From: Streptomyces sclerotialus
Lineage (GTDB): Bacteria > Actinomycetota > Actinomycetes > Streptomycetales > Streptomycetaceae
Reading direction: 5' to 3'
NCBI RefSeq assembly: GCF_040907265.1
Contig: NZ_JBFOHP010000002.1
Coordinates: 3,744,501-3,808,500 of the forward strand
Length of the DNA: 64,000 nt
Each line of letters starts with the position of its first letter. Position 1 is the stretch's first letter. Below are positions 43,766 through 55,999 of this stretch, in pieces. A model generated the notes under the pieces. The model saw only the letters and a program-made list of their open reading frames with translations. It had not been told where the DNA came from and searched no databases. The position numbers were made by a program, and so were the translations under genes.

Positions 43766-45472
43766 TCACCGCGGCACGATGTCCGGCGCCCCCAGCCGGG
43801 CCGCGTCCGCCGTCAGGTCGTCGGGCTGCCGCTGGGACTCCCGCTCGGCCTCGACCCGCTTCTCGTAGTGCTCGACCTCCCGGTCGATCTGGTCCTGGTC
43901 CCAGCCCAGCGCCGGGGCCATCAGCTCGGCGACCTCGCGGGCGCTGCGGGTGCCCCGGTCGAAGGTCTCGATGGAGATGCGGGTGCGCCGGGTCAGCACG
44001 TCGTCCAGGTGGCGGGCGCCCTCGTGCGTGCAGGCGTAGACGACCTCGGCGCGGAGGTAGTCGTCGGCGGCGGCCAGCGGGGCGCCGAGTGACGGATCGT
44101 CGGTGATCAGCGCCAGTACCTCCTCGGCGAGCGAGCCGTAGCGGTTCAGCAGATGCTCTATGCGGGCGACGTGCAGGCCGGTGCGCGCCGCGATGTGCGC
44201 CCGCGCGTTCCACAGCGCCTTGTACCCCTCCGCGCCGACCAGCGGGATGTCCTCGGTGACGCACTCGGCCACCCGCTGGTCCAGCCCGTGCACCGCCTCG
44301 TCCACCGCGTCCTTGGCCATGACCCGGTACGTCGTGTACTTGCCGCCCGCGACCACGACCAGACCCGGCACCGGGTGCGCGACGGTGTGCTCGCGGGACA
44401 GCTTGCTGGTCGCGTCCGACTCGCCCGCCAGCAGCGGCCGCAGCCCCGCGTAGACGCCTTCGACGTCGTCCCTGGTCAGCGGGGTCGCGAGGACCGCGTT
44501 CACATGTTCCAGGAGGTAGTCGATGTCGGCGCTGGAGGCGGCGGGGTGCGCCTTGTCCAGGTCCCAGTCGGTGTCGGTGGTGCCGATGATCCAGTGCCGT
44601 CCCCAGGGGATGACGAAGAGCACGCTCTTCTCCGTGCGGAGGATCAGCCCGGTGGTGGAGTGGATGCGGTCCTTGGGCACGACCAGGTGGATGCCCTTGG
44701 AGGCGCGGACGTGGAACTGGCCGCGCTCGTTGATCAGCCCCTGGGTGTCGTCGGTCCACACGCCGGTGGCGTTGACGATCTGCCGGGCGCGGACCTCGTA
44801 CTCACCGCCGGCCTCCACGTCCTGCACCCGCGCACCGACCACCCGTTCGCCCTCACGGAGGAAGCCGATCACCCGGGCCCGGTTGGCGACCGCGGCACCG
44901 TACGCGGACGCCGTACGCACGATGGTGGCGACGTACCGGGCGTCGTCCATCTGGGCGTCGTAGTACTGCAGGGCGCCGACCAGGGCGTCCTTCTTCAGGC
45001 AGGGCGCGACACGCAGCGCGCGCGAACGGGAGAGGTGGCGGTGGGCCGGCAGCCCGCGGCCGTGCCCGGAGGAGATCGACATCGCGTCGTACATCGCCAC
45101 GCCCGTACCGGCGTACCAGCGCTCCCAGCCCTTGTGCTGGAGCGGGTAGAGGAAGGGCACCGGCTTCACCAGATGCGGCGCGATCCGCTCCAGCAGCAGC
45201 CCGCGCTCCTTCAGTGCCTCGCGCACCAGCGCGAAGTCCAGCATCTCCAGATAGCGCAGCCCGCCGTGGATCAGCTTGCTGGAGCGCGATGACGTGCCCG
45301 AGGCCCAGTCCCGCGCCTCGACCAGGCCGGTGGACAGTCCGCGCGTCACCGCGTCCAGTGCGGTGCCCGCGCCGACGACTCCGCCGCCGATCACCAGCAC
45401 GTCCAGCTCGCGTTCCGCCATCCGTGCCAGTGCTCCGGCGCGCTCGGCCGGTCCCAGTGTCGCTGTCCTCAC
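43766..45472 (-). CDS. glpD: aerobic glycerol-3-phosphate dehydrogenase
   Basis: 568 aa FAD enzyme that oxidises sn-glycerol 3-phosphate to dihydroxyacetone phosphate at the membrane. The GTG at 45472 has GGGAGG 5 nt before it. FAD motif DVLVIGGGVVGAGTALDAV (about 24-42), SRSSKLIHGGLRYLE, KGIHLVVPKDR, WIIGTTDTDWD and GGKYTTYRVMAKDAV are all present; a C-terminal GlpD-type helical domain follows. Normal length, no defect seen. Confidence 0.95.
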   Translation of the reverse strand: MRTATLGPAERAGALARMAERELDVLVIGGGVVGAGTALDAVTRGLSTGLVEARDWASGTSSRSSKLIHGGLRYLEMLDFALVREALKERGLLLERIAPHLVKPVPFLYPLQHKGWERWYAGTGVAMYDAMSISSGHGRGLPAHRHLSRSRALRVAPCLKKDALVGALQYYDAQMDDARYVATIVRTASAYGAAVANRARVIGFLREGERVVGARVQDVEAGGEYEVRARQIVNATGVWTDDTQGLINERGQFHVRASKGIHLVVPKDRIHSTTGLILRTEKSVLFVIPWGRHWIIGTTDTDWDLDKAHPAASSADIDYLLEHVNAVLATPLTRDDVEGVYAGLRPLLAGESDATSKLSREHTVAHPVPGLVVVAGGKYTTYRVMAKDAVDEAVHGLDQRVAECVTEDIPLVGAEGYKALWNARAHIAARTGLHVARIEHLLNRYGSLAEEVLALITDDPSLGAPLAAADDYLRAEVVYACTHEGARHLDDVLTRRTRISIETFDRGTRSAREVAELMAPALGWDQDQIDREVEHYEKRVEAERESQRQPDDLTADAARLGAPDIVPR

Positions 45473-45681
45473 CACTGCCTCCCGCTTCGGTCGGTGCTGT
45501 GATCGCTGCCACACCCCGTTGTCGATTCTGTCCGGAGGCGGCGGGGCCAGCCACCCTCCGCGCGCTGACTGGGTGGGAAGGCGCCACTCCGCACCCTTGA
45601 TCCGCCAATCCCCATTCTGGGTCAAATGTCCGCTTAGTCTACTTATGCGCCACCTGGAATCGCTCGGGAAGGACGGCCAGC

Positions 45682-46929
45682 ATGCCCGCAGACCTCGCCG
45701 TCATCGGACTCGGCCACATCGGCCTCCCCCTCGCCGAGGCCGCCGTCGCCGCCGGCCTCGGCACCATCGGCTACACCTCCGGACCACCCACCGCCGCGGC
45801 GCTCGGCGCCGACGGCCCCCTCTCCCCCACCGAAGTACGCCGGCTGCTCACCGCCGGCTTCCGCACCACCACCGACCCCGCGGCGCTCGGCCGGGTCCGC
45901 ACGGCCGTCATCTGCGCCCCCACCCCGCTCGGCGAGGACGGCGCCCTGGATCTGCGCGCGGTGGCCGACGCCGCCCGCACCCTCGCCGCACATCTGCGCC
46001 CCCACACCACGGTGATCCTCGAGTCGGCGGGGTACCCCGGTACGACCGAGGAATTCCTCCGGCCGCTCCTGGAACAGGGCTCCGGACTCACCGCGGGACG
46101 CGACTTCCACCTCGCCTGCTCCCCCGCCCGGTACGACCCCGGCAACCGCCGCTACGGGCACGCCAACACCCCGAAGGTCATCGGCGGCCTCACCCCCGCC
46201 TGCACCGAGGCCGCCGCCGCCTTCTACGGCCGGCTCACCGACAAGGTCGTCCGCGCCCGCGGCCCCAAGGAGGCCGAGACCGCGGGGCTCCTGGAGACCA
46301 ACTACCGGCACGTCAACATCGCCCTGATGAACGAGATGGCCGTCCTCTGCCACGACATCGACGTGGACCTCTGGGACGTCATCCGCTGCGCCGAGACCAA
46401 GCCCTTCGGCTTCCAGGCCTTCCGCCCCGGGCCCGGCGTCGGCGGCCACGCGGCCCCCGTCGACCCCAACCACCTCGCCGGCAAGGGCCGCCCGCCCGGC
46501 CACCCGCTCCGCATGGTCGAACTCGCCCAGGAGGTCAACGGGCGGATGCCCCGGTACGTCATCCAGCGCTGCGCCACGCTCCTGAACGAGCACGGCAAGT
46601 CCGCGCGCGGCGCCCGCGTCCTGCTCCTCGGCGTCACCTACAAGCCGGACATCGCCGACCAGGAGGGCTCACCGGCCCGCGAGATCGCCGCCCGGCTGCT
46701 GGAGCTGGGCGCCCACCTGACGTACCACGACCCGTACGTCCCCCAGTGGCAGGTGCTCGGCCGCCCCGTCCCCCGCGCGGACTCCCTCTACGAGGCCGCC
46801 GCCGGCGCCGACCTCACCCTGCTCCTGCAGCACCACCGCACGTACGACCTCCAGGGCCTGGCCGTGAAGGCCCAGCTCCTGCTGGACACCCGCGGGGCGA
46901 CACCGACAGGGGCAGCCCACCGGCTGTGA
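45682..46929 (+). CDS. nucleotide-sugar (UDP-Glc/GDP-Man type) dehydrogenase homologue lacking catalytic Cys
   Basis: 415 aa with the three-domain UDP-glucose/GDP-mannose dehydrogenase layout: NAD fold LAVIGLGHIGLPLAEAAVAAGL, TVILESAGYPGTTEEFL, central helix LLETNYRHVNIALMNEMAVLCHDIDVDLWDVI, and the C-terminal domain VLLLGVTYKPDIADQEGSPAREIA. The catalytic motif is normally GGHCIPVDP. Here it reads PGVGGHAAPVDPNHLAGKG, so the nucleophilic cysteine is alanine. The four-electron oxidation to uronic acid should be impossible. The protein may do a different reaction or have only a binding role. Confidence 0.85.
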   Translation: MPADLAVIGLGHIGLPLAEAAVAAGLGTIGYTSGPPTAAALGADGPLSPTEVRRLLTAGFRTTTDPAALGRVRTAVICAPTPLGEDGALDLRAVADAARTLAAHLRPHTTVILESAGYPGTTEEFLRPLLEQGSGLTAGRDFHLACSPARYDPGNRRYGHANTPKVIGGLTPACTEAAAAFYGRLTDKVVRARGPKEAETAGLLETNYRHVNIALMNEMAVLCHDIDVDLWDVIRCAETKPFGFQAFRPGPGVGGHAAPVDPNHLAGKGRPPGHPLRMVELAQEVNGRMPRYVIQRCATLLNEHGKSARGARVLLLGVTYKPDIADQEGSPAREIAARLLELGAHLTYHDPYVPQWQVLGRPVPRADSLYEAAAGADLTLLLQHHRTYDLQGLAVKAQLLLDTRGATPTGAAHRL

Positions 46930-46938
46930 CGCCTGTCA

Positions 46939-46976
46939 TGCAAAGGGGCCCCGCCGCGCCGGCAGGGCCCCTTGCA
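46939..46976. terminator. bidirectional terminator hairpin
   Basis: TGCAAAGGGGCCC and GGGCCCCTTGCA pair (one bulged A) around a GC-rich loop, between the convergent dehydrogenase homologue and guaB3. Confidence 0.75.
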
Positions 46977-46991
46977 CACGAAGTACGCGGA

Positions 46992-48101
46992 TTACGCGCG
47001 CACGGTCACCTCGACCCGCTGGAACTCCTTCAGGTCGGAGTAGCCGGTCGTGGCCATCGCACGGCGCAGCGCGCCGAAGAAGTTCATCGAACCGTCCGGG
47101 GTGTGCGACGGGCCGAGCAGGACCTCCTCGGTCGTGCCGACCGCACCGAGGTCCATCCGCTTGCCGCGCGGCACGTCCTCGTGGACGGCCTCCATGCCCC
47201 AGTGGTGGCCCCGGCCCGGCGCGTCGGTGGCGCGGGCCAGCGGGGAGCCCATCATCACGGCGTCCGCGCCGCAGGCGATGGCCTTGGGCAGGTCGCCGGA
47301 CCAGCCCACGCCGCCGTCGGCGATGACGTGCACGTACCGGCCGCCGGACTCGTCCATGTAGTCCCGGCGGGCCGCCGCGACGTCCGCGACGGCGGTGGCC
47401 ATCGGGACCTGGATGCCCAGGACGTTACGGGTGGTGTGCGCGGCGCCGCCGCCGAAGCCCACCAGCACGCCGGCCGCGCCGGTACGCATCAGGTGCAGGG
47501 CCGCGGTGTAGGTCGCGCAGCCGCCGACGATGACCGGGACGTCCAGCTCGTAGATGAACTGCTTGAGGTTCAGCGGCTCGGCGGCGGAGGAGACGTGCTC
47601 GGCGGAGACGGTGGTGCCGCGGATCACGAAGATGTCCACGCCCGCGTCCACGACCGCCTTGGAGAACTGGGCGGTGCGCTGCGGGGAGAGCGCGGCGGCG
47701 GTGACCACACCGGAGTCGCGCACCTCCTTGATGCGCTGGCCGATCAGCTCTTCCTTGATCGGGGCCGCGTAGATCTCCTGGAGGCGGCGGGTCGCGGCGG
47801 ACTCGTCCAGCTCGGCGATCTCCGCGAGCAGCGGCTCCGGGTCCTCGTACCGGGTCCACAGGCCTTCGAGGTTGAGGACGCCCAGGCCACCCAGCTCACC
47901 GATGCGGATGGCGGTCTCCGGGGAGACCACGGAGTCCATCGGAGCGGCCAGGAAGGGCAGGTCGAAACGGTAGGCGTCGATCTGCCAGGCGATCGAGACC
48001 TCCTTCGGGTCGCGGGTCCGCCGACTCGGTACGACGGCGATGTCGTCGAAGGCGTACGCCCGGCGGCCGCGCTTGCCGCGCCCGATCTCGATCTCAGTCA
48101 C
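46992..48101 (-). CDS. guaB3: GuaB3-family IMP dehydrogenase-related protein
   Basis: 369 aa. The GTG at 48101 with GAGGAAAGG upstream gives VTEIEIGRGKRGRRAYAFDDIAVVPSRRTRDPKEV, the typical GuaB3 N-terminus. TIM-barrel parts LPFLAAPMDSVVSPETA, IVGGCATYTAALHLMRTGAAGVLVG and VIADGGVGWSGDLPKAIACGADAVMMGSPLA are clear. CBS domains are absent, as in the family. Actinobacterial GuaB3 proteins are paralogues of guaB with unsettled activity (GMP reductase-like in some reports). It follows guaB in the same direction, separated by a hairpin. Confidence 0.93.
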   Translation of the reverse strand: MTEIEIGRGKRGRRAYAFDDIAVVPSRRTRDPKEVSIAWQIDAYRFDLPFLAAPMDSVVSPETAIRIGELGGLGVLNLEGLWTRYEDPEPLLAEIAELDESAATRRLQEIYAAPIKEELIGQRIKEVRDSGVVTAAALSPQRTAQFSKAVVDAGVDIFVIRGTTVSAEHVSSAAEPLNLKQFIYELDVPVIVGGCATYTAALHLMRTGAAGVLVGFGGGAAHTTRNVLGIQVPMATAVADVAAARRDYMDESGGRYVHVIADGGVGWSGDLPKAIACGADAVMMGSPLARATDAPGRGHHWGMEAVHEDVPRGKRMDLGAVGTTEEVLLGPSHTPDGSMNFFGALRRAMATTGYSDLKEFQRVEVTVRA

Positions 48102-48149
48102 TGTGTGGCCTTTCCTCTGTGTCTGCCGTTCCAGTATCCCTGACATGCC

Positions 48150-48179
48150 GGAGCCCGCGGACGGCTGTCCGCGGGCTCC
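48150..48179 (-). terminator. hairpin between guaB and guaB3
   Basis: GGAGCCCGCGGAC (48150-48162) pairs perfectly with GTCCGCGGGCTCC (48167-48179) around GGCT. A strong 13-bp stem follows guaB, so guaB3 probably has its own promoter or depends on read-through. Confidence 0.75.
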
Positions 48180-48215
48180 CCCTCAAGCCGTGGTTCCGGA
48201 ACCGGGCCTACCCGC

Positions 48216-49793
<1,578 letters not shown>

Positions 49794-49876
49794 TCACCCA
49801 TGTTCTTTGTACGTTCACACGTACGGATCAGGGCGTTCGGCAGGCCACCCCGCTCCGTACGCGGGGACGGCGGCGC

Positions 49877-50542
49877 CTACTGCTCGGCGAGCGCCCGGAG
49901 CCGGCTGAGCGCGCGGTGCTGCGCGACCCGGACCGCTCCCGGCGACATCCCCAGCATCTGCCCGGTCTCCTCCGCCGTCAGCCCGACCGCCACCCGCAGC
50001 AGCACCAGCTCCCGCTGGTTCTCCGGCAGGTTGGCCAGCAGCTTCTTGGCCCACTCCGCGTCACTGCTGAGCAGCGCCCGCTCCTCGGGACCGAGCGAGT
50101 CGTCCGGCTGCTCCGGCATCTCGTCCGAGGGCACGGCCGTGCTGCCCGGGCCGCGCATCGCGGCTCGCTGCAGGTCGGCGACCTTGTGGGCGGCGATGGC
50201 GAAGACGAACGCCTCGAACGGCTTGCCGGTGTCCCGGTAGCGCGGCAGCGCGCAGAGCACCGCCACGCAGACCTCCTGCGCGAGGTCCTCGACGAAGTGG
50301 CGAGCGTCACCCGGCAGCCTGGACAGCCGCGTACGGCAGTAGCGCAGGGCGAGCGGGTGCACATGCGCGAGGAGGTCGTGCGTCGCCTGCCGGTCCCCCT
50401 CGACGGCACGTGCGACGAGCCCGCCGATCTCCTGGGTCCCGTCCTCGCGCATCGGTCCATGGTGCCTTGACGCCGCACGGTTCGCGGCATCGCCCCCGTA
50501 GTTGTGCACCGAAGTGTTATGCGTCGGTGTGCCAGCACTCAC
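49877..50542 (-). CDS. shbA: RNA polymerase sigma factor ShbA
   Basis: 221 aa from the GTG at 50542, chosen for the GGGGGAGG 8 nt upstream; ATG 50452 would give a 191-aa form. Region 2: [46 protein letters not shown]; region 4: [50 protein letters not shown]. The position directly next to guaB and bldM matches S. coelicolor SCO4769, whose product drives the principal sigma gene hrdB. No anti-sigma gene is adjacent. Confidence 0.85.
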   Translation of the reverse strand: MSAGTPTHNTSVHNYGGDAANRAASRHHGPMREDGTQEIGGLVARAVEGDRQATHDLLAHVHPLALRYCRTRLSRLPGDARHFVEDLAQEVCVAVLCALPRYRDTGKPFEAFVFAIAAHKVADLQRAAMRGPGSTAVPSDEMPEQPDDSLGPEERALLSSDAEWAKKLLANLPENQRELVLLRVAVGLTAEETGQMLGMSPGAVRVAQHRALSRLRALAEQ

Positions 50543-50743
50543 GTCCCACGCCTCCCCCTTTCGGGTGTTGCCCATGCCGGACCCGAGACGTCGCCCACGG
50601 CGTTCACCGGTGCCGCGTGGCACCGTGAGGGGCATGTCCGTCATGAGGTCTCTTCTGGCCGAGTGAGAAGCCCCGGCCCTGGAGCCGGGGAGGAGTCACA
50701 CCTCAAGCATGCGGCATCGCGTGAGGTTTCGGCGCCGGACGGC

Positions 50744-50808
50744 GGCACAGCGGGGCCGTGGCACGCGCCACCCTTCCGGAACGGCGCGCGACGCGGCCCC
50801 GCTGTGCC
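50744..50808 (-). terminator. strong terminator hairpin downstream of bldM
   Basis: GGCACAGCGGGGCCG (50744-50758) pairs over 15 bp with CGGCCCCGCTGTGCC (50794-50808), 17 bp past the bldM stop. The intervening 35 nt can pair partly. Confidence 0.75.
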
Positions 50809-50824
50809 CTCGCCGACGAACGGC

Positions 50825-51436
50825 TCAGCGGACCAGGCCCCAGCGGAAGCCGAGCGCCACCGCGTGTGCGCGGTCGGAGGCGCCGAGCTTCTTGAAGAGC
50901 CGGCGGGCGTGCGTCTTGACCGTGTCCTCGGAGAGGAACAGCTCGCGCCCGATCTCGGCGTTGGACCGCCCGTGGCTCATGCCTTCCAGCACCTGGATCT
51001 CCCGCGCGGTGAGCGTCGGCGCCGCGCCCATCTCGGCGGACCGCAGCCGGCGCGGGGCGAGCCGCCACGTCGGGTCGGCGAGCGCCTGGGTCACCGTCGC
51101 GCGCAGCTCGGCGCGCGAGGCGTCCTTGTGCAGATAGCCGCGGGCGCCGGCGGCGACGGCGAGCGCCACGCCGTCGAGGTCCTCGGCGACGGTGAGCATG
51201 ATGATCCGGGCGCCCGGGTCGGCGGACAGCAGCCGGCGCACGGTCTCGACACCGCCGAGGCCGGGCATCCGTACGTCCATCAGAATCAGGTCCGAGCGAT
51301 CGGCACCCCAGCGGCGGAGGACTTCCTCGCCGTTGGCCGCGGTCGTCACGCGCTCGACACCGGGGACGGTCGCAACCGCCCGACGGAGCGCCTCTCGGGC
51401 AAGCGGGGAGTCGTCGCAGACGAGGACGGAAGTCAT
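50825..51436 (-). CDS. bldM: BldM, atypical response regulator of development
   Basis: 203 aa from ATG 51436. Receiver domain MTSVLVCDDSPLAREALRRAV...LILMDVRMPGLGGVETVRRLL and a LuxR/NarL helix-turn-helix (LTAREIQVLEGMSHGRSNAEIGRELFLSEDTVKTHARRLFKKL). From memory it is nearly identical to S. coelicolor BldM (SCO4768), an orphan regulator active without phosphorylation that acts as a homodimer and as a heterodimer with WhiI. A BldN-type promoter is readable about 124 bp upstream. Confidence 0.95.
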   Translation of the reverse strand: MTSVLVCDDSPLAREALRRAVATVPGVERVTTAANGEEVLRRWGADRSDLILMDVRMPGLGGVETVRRLLSADPGARIIMLTVAEDLDGVALAVAAGARGYLHKDASRAELRATVTQALADPTWRLAPRRLRSAEMGAAPTLTAREIQVLEGMSHGRSNAEIGRELFLSEDTVKTHARRLFKKLGASDRAHAVALGFRWGLVR

Positions 51437-51559
51437 GGCCGTCCTCCGCAGCTGATGCGCGTCACGTTGTGCCTCCAGGCTGGTACGTATCGTCACCTGT
51501 GCGATTGACGGCCTCGGACACCTGCCCGGGGAGTCCCTCTGTCAACCGCTTCCGCACTC

Positions 51560-51587
51560 TCAACGACGGTCACCCGAAAGAGTTACG
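51560..51587 (-). promoter_or_regulatory. BldN-type promoter of bldM
   Basis: On the minus strand CGTAAC (51582-51587) and CGTTGA (51560-51565) are separated by exactly 16 nt, the signature I recall for sigma-BldN-dependent promoters including bldM p1. It leaves a leader of about 115 nt. Confidence 0.65.
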
Positions 51588-51751
51588 GGCTGAGGGGCCG
51601 TTTTCGACACTCTATGTGAGGGGCCGGACACGCAGCAGCAAGACCCGCGCCCCTCGGCACTCCACTTTCCGCAACCTGTCCGCTTTGCCCTGTTCGGTGC
51701 TTTTTTTCCGTTTGGACATTGTCTGAGGCAAGATTCGAGAAGAGTCATATT

Positions 51752-51776
51752 TACATCTACTTAGAAGGTAGATGTA
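51752..51776. promoter_or_regulatory. perfect 9-bp inverted repeat upstream of whiD
   Basis: TACATCTAC (51752-51760), 7-nt spacer, GTAGATGTA (51768-51776) in an unusually A/T-rich stretch 48 bp before the whiD ATG. It could be an operator or an mRNA leader hairpin. Confidence 0.6.
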
Positions 51777-51824
51777 CGGTCATGAGCAGGAGCCCGATAC
51801 CGCCACGCTTCGAGGGGACTAGCA

Positions 51825-52154
51825 ATGGCAGATTTCTCCCGCCTTCCGGGCCCGAACGCGGACCTCTGGGACTGGCAGCTGCTCGCCGCCTGCCGCGGCG
51901 TGGACAGTTCACTCTTCTTCCATCCCGAGGGTGAGCGCGGTGCGGCCCGTAGCGCACGCGAGACGTCGGCGAAGGAGGTCTGCATGCGCTGTCCGGTACG
52001 CGCGGAATGCGCAGCCCACGCCCTGGCCGTCCGCGAGCCGTACGGCGTGTGGGGCGGCCTGACCGAGGACGAGAGGGAAGAGCTGATGGGCCGGGCCCGG
52101 CATCGCCTGGTGCCGGCGGGCGGCTCCGGTCCGGCGATGATGCACAGAGGCTGA
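51825..52154 (+). CDS. whiD: WhiD, WhiB-like [4Fe-4S] sporulation regulator
   Basis: 109 aa. Four cluster-ligating cysteines C23, C53, C56 and C62 (AACRG and CMRCPVRAEC), then the GVWGG turn at residues 74-78 and a basic tail (GRARHRL). The N-terminus MADFSRLPGPNADLWDWQLL and the location next to bldM match S. coelicolor WhiD (SCO4767, 112 aa), needed for late sporulation. It acts with region 4 of the principal sigma factor. Divergent from bldM over 388 bp. Confidence 0.94.
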   Translation: MADFSRLPGPNADLWDWQLLAACRGVDSSLFFHPEGERGAARSARETSAKEVCMRCPVRAECAAHALAVREPYGVWGGLTEDEREELMGRARHRLVPAGGSGPAMMHRG

Positions 52155-52242
52155 CGCTCCGTAAGGACACCCGAACAGACGAAACGTTTCTGCACCCGTA
52201 CCGGCGGGAGAACGGTACGGTGCAGGGCGGTACGGGGCCGGA

Positions 52243-53154
52243 TCAGCGGCCGCCCGCGGCGGCCAGCTGGTCGAGCATGGCCGTCACCGCCGGGACCTGG
52301 GCCAGGTCCGGCAGGGTGAGTGCCACGATCTCGCGCTGCACGACCGGCTCCAGCAGGACCGTCCGCGCGCCCTTGGGGCGTACGGAGGCCAGCGCCAGCT
52401 CCGGCAGCGCGGCGACACCCAGCCCCGCGCCGACCAGGCCGATCACCGCCGGGTAGTCGTCGGTCGCGAAGTCGATGCGGGGCGTGAAACCGGCGCTCTC
52501 GCAGACCGAGACCAGGTGGCGGCGGCAGCGCGGGCAGCCCGCGATCCACGGCTCCTCGGCCAGCTCGGCGAAGCCGGCCCGGCCCACTTCGGCGAACCGG
52601 TGCCGCTCCGGTACGAGCCCCACCAGCCGGTCCGTGAGCACCCGGCGGACGATCAGGTCGTCCCACTCGGACTCGGCGGCCGGGTCGGCGCCCGGCACCT
52701 CGGGGTAGCGGAAGGCCAGCGCGATCTCGCAGTCCCCGCCGCGCAGCATCTCGATGGAGCGCGGCGGCTCCGCCTCGTCCAGCGAGACCGCCGTACCCGG
52801 GTGCGCGGCCCGCATCGCGGCCAGCGCGGTGGGCACCAGGGTCGAGCTGCCGGAGGGGAAGGACACCAGCCGCACCCGTCCGGCGCGCAGCCCGGCGATC
52901 GCCGCGACCTCCTCCTCGGCCGCGGTGAGCCCGGCGAGGATGCCGACGGCGTGCCGTACGAGGGCCTCGCCCGCCTCGGTGAGGCGCATCTCGCGGCCGG
53001 CACGGATGATCAGTGGCGTACCCGCCGCGTGTTCGAGCGCCTTGATCTGCTGGGAGACGGCGGGCTGGGTGCAGCCGAGCTCCCGTGCGGCGGCGGAGAA
53101 GGAGCCGGTCCGGGCGACGGCGCGCAGCACGCGGAGATGACGGGCCTCGATCAT
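52243..53154 (-). CDS. LysR-family transcriptional regulator
   Basis: 303 aa. N-terminal winged helix MIEARHLRVLRAVARTGSFSAAARELGCTQPAVSQQIKALEHAAGTPLIIR (1-51) and a C-terminal substrate-binding fold of normal length. A CPRCRR pair lies near residue 217. It is divergent from an SDR gene 247 bp away, its most likely target. The effector is unknown. Confidence 0.92.
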   Translation of the reverse strand: MIEARHLRVLRAVARTGSFSAAARELGCTQPAVSQQIKALEHAAGTPLIIRAGREMRLTEAGEALVRHAVGILAGLTAAEEEVAAIAGLRAGRVRLVSFPSGSSTLVPTALAAMRAAHPGTAVSLDEAEPPRSIEMLRGGDCEIALAFRYPEVPGADPAAESEWDDLIVRRVLTDRLVGLVPERHRFAEVGRAGFAELAEEPWIAGCPRCRRHLVSVCESAGFTPRIDFATDDYPAVIGLVGAGLGVAALPELALASVRPKGARTVLLEPVVQREIVALTLPDLAQVPAVTAMLDQLAAAGGR

Positions 53155-53401
53155 TCCTCAAGCATAAGCACTACTTGGGGCGGAGCCGGAATTATCGGTC
53201 ACCGCTTTGGAGCGCCACGATCCGTGCCGGGCGGGCCGCACGGGTGGACTTTTCGGCGCGAAGACGACCGCTACTGGGCTGGATACGTACGGTACGCGGC
53301 AGGGAAGTGGCGGGCGGGGCAGGGCAACTGACGGTGGGTCGGTCACCCGCACGGCGGGTGCCGGGCCCGGCGGGGCCCCGCCGGACAGATAGCGTTCTCT
53401 T

Positions 53402-54175
53402 ATGACGACTGCATTGGTCACGGGAGCGACGGCGGGCATCGGAGCGGCGTTCGCGCGCCGGCTGGCGGCCGACGGACACAACCTGGTGCTGGTGGCCCGT
53501 AACGAAGAGAAGCTGCGCGAGCACGCGGCCGAACTGCACGACCGGCACGGCGTCGAGGTCGGTGTGCTGACCGCCGACCTGGCGACGGAGGAGGGCATCG
53601 AGGCCGTCGAGAAGCGGCTCGACGACCGCAAGCACCCGGTGGACCTGCTGGTCAACAACGCGGGCTTCGGCAACAAGGGCGAGTTCCTGGACGTCCCGAT
53701 GGCCGACGAGCTGGCGATGCTGAAGGTGCACTGCGAGGCGGTGCTCCGGCTGACCTCGGCGGCGGTGAAGGGGATGCGCGAGCGGCGGCGCGGCGGGGTC
53801 GTCAACGTCGCCTCGGTCGCGGCCTTCGTACCGCGCGGGACGTACGGCGCGAGCAAGGCGTGGGTCGTGCAGTTCACCCAGGGCGCGGCGCGCGATCTGG
53901 CGGGCAGCGGGGTGCGGCTGATGGCCCTGTGCCCGGGCTTCGTCCGTACCGAATTCCACGAGCGCGCCGGGATGGGCACCGACAACATCCCCGGCTGGAT
54001 GTGGCTGGACGCGGACAATCTGGTGGACGCCGCGATGAAGGACCTGGCCCGCGGCCGTTCCCTCTCCATCCCCGACCCGCGGTACAAGGCCCTGATGGGC
54101 GTCGTGAAGCTCGCCCCGCGCAACCTCCTGGGCGGCGTCACGTCCCGGACGGGGCGGAAGTACGGGCCGCAGTAG
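53402..54175 (+). CDS. SDR-family NAD(P)-dependent oxidoreductase
   Basis: 257 aa. Cofactor motif TGATAGIGAAFARRLA (about 7-22), NNAGFGN, catalytic Ser/Tyr/Lys in NVASVAAFVPRGTYGASKAW (YxxSK pattern) and PGFVRTEFHERAGM. Membership of the DltE/classical SDR group is clear. The substrate is unknown. Divergent from a LysR regulator. Confidence 0.92.
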   Translation: MTTALVTGATAGIGAAFARRLAADGHNLVLVARNEEKLREHAAELHDRHGVEVGVLTADLATEEGIEAVEKRLDDRKHPVDLLVNNAGFGNKGEFLDVPMADELAMLKVHCEAVLRLTSAAVKGMRERRRGGVVNVASVAAFVPRGTYGASKAWVVQFTQGAARDLAGSGVRLMALCPGFVRTEFHERAGMGTDNIPGWMWLDADNLVDAAMKDLARGRSLSIPDPRYKALMGVVKLAPRNLLGGVTSRTGRKYGPQ

Positions 54176-54196
54176 CCGGTCGGGTACCGGAAAGCC

Positions 54197-54230
54197 CGAG
54201 GCCCGGCTCCCCATCGGGGGCCGGGCCTCG
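54197..54230. terminator. bidirectional terminator hairpin
   Basis: CGAGGCCCGGC (54197-54207) pairs with GCCGGGCCTCG (54220-54230), with extra CCCC/GGGG pairing in the loop, between the convergent SDR and groEL genes. Confidence 0.8.
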
Positions 54231-54247
54231 TTGTGGAGTCAGCTCAC

Positions 54248-55873
<1,626 letters not shown>

Positions 55874-55904
55874 TTACGTGTCCTTAGTCGTACTCTCAAC
55901 GAAA

Positions 55905-55948
55905 TGCGCCCCTGCCCCGGGTGGTGAGACGCGGGAACCAGGGGCGCA
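55905..55948 (-). other. hairpin between groES and groEL1
   Basis: TGCGCCCCTG (55905-55914) pairs with CAGGGGCGCA (55939-55948) around a 24-nt loop. It may be an attenuator or a processing site that sets the groES:groEL ratio. Confidence 0.55.
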
Positions 55949-55999
55949 GATCAGAACAGCTGGGGTGAAGCGTCGGCCTGGGGAAACCCAGGTCCCGGC

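Noticed and set aside
45276..48143. 955-residue plus-strand frame opposite glpD, through the dehydrogenase homologue and opposite guaB3
   Set aside because: Shadow of three confident genes; Arg/Pro/Gly-rich.
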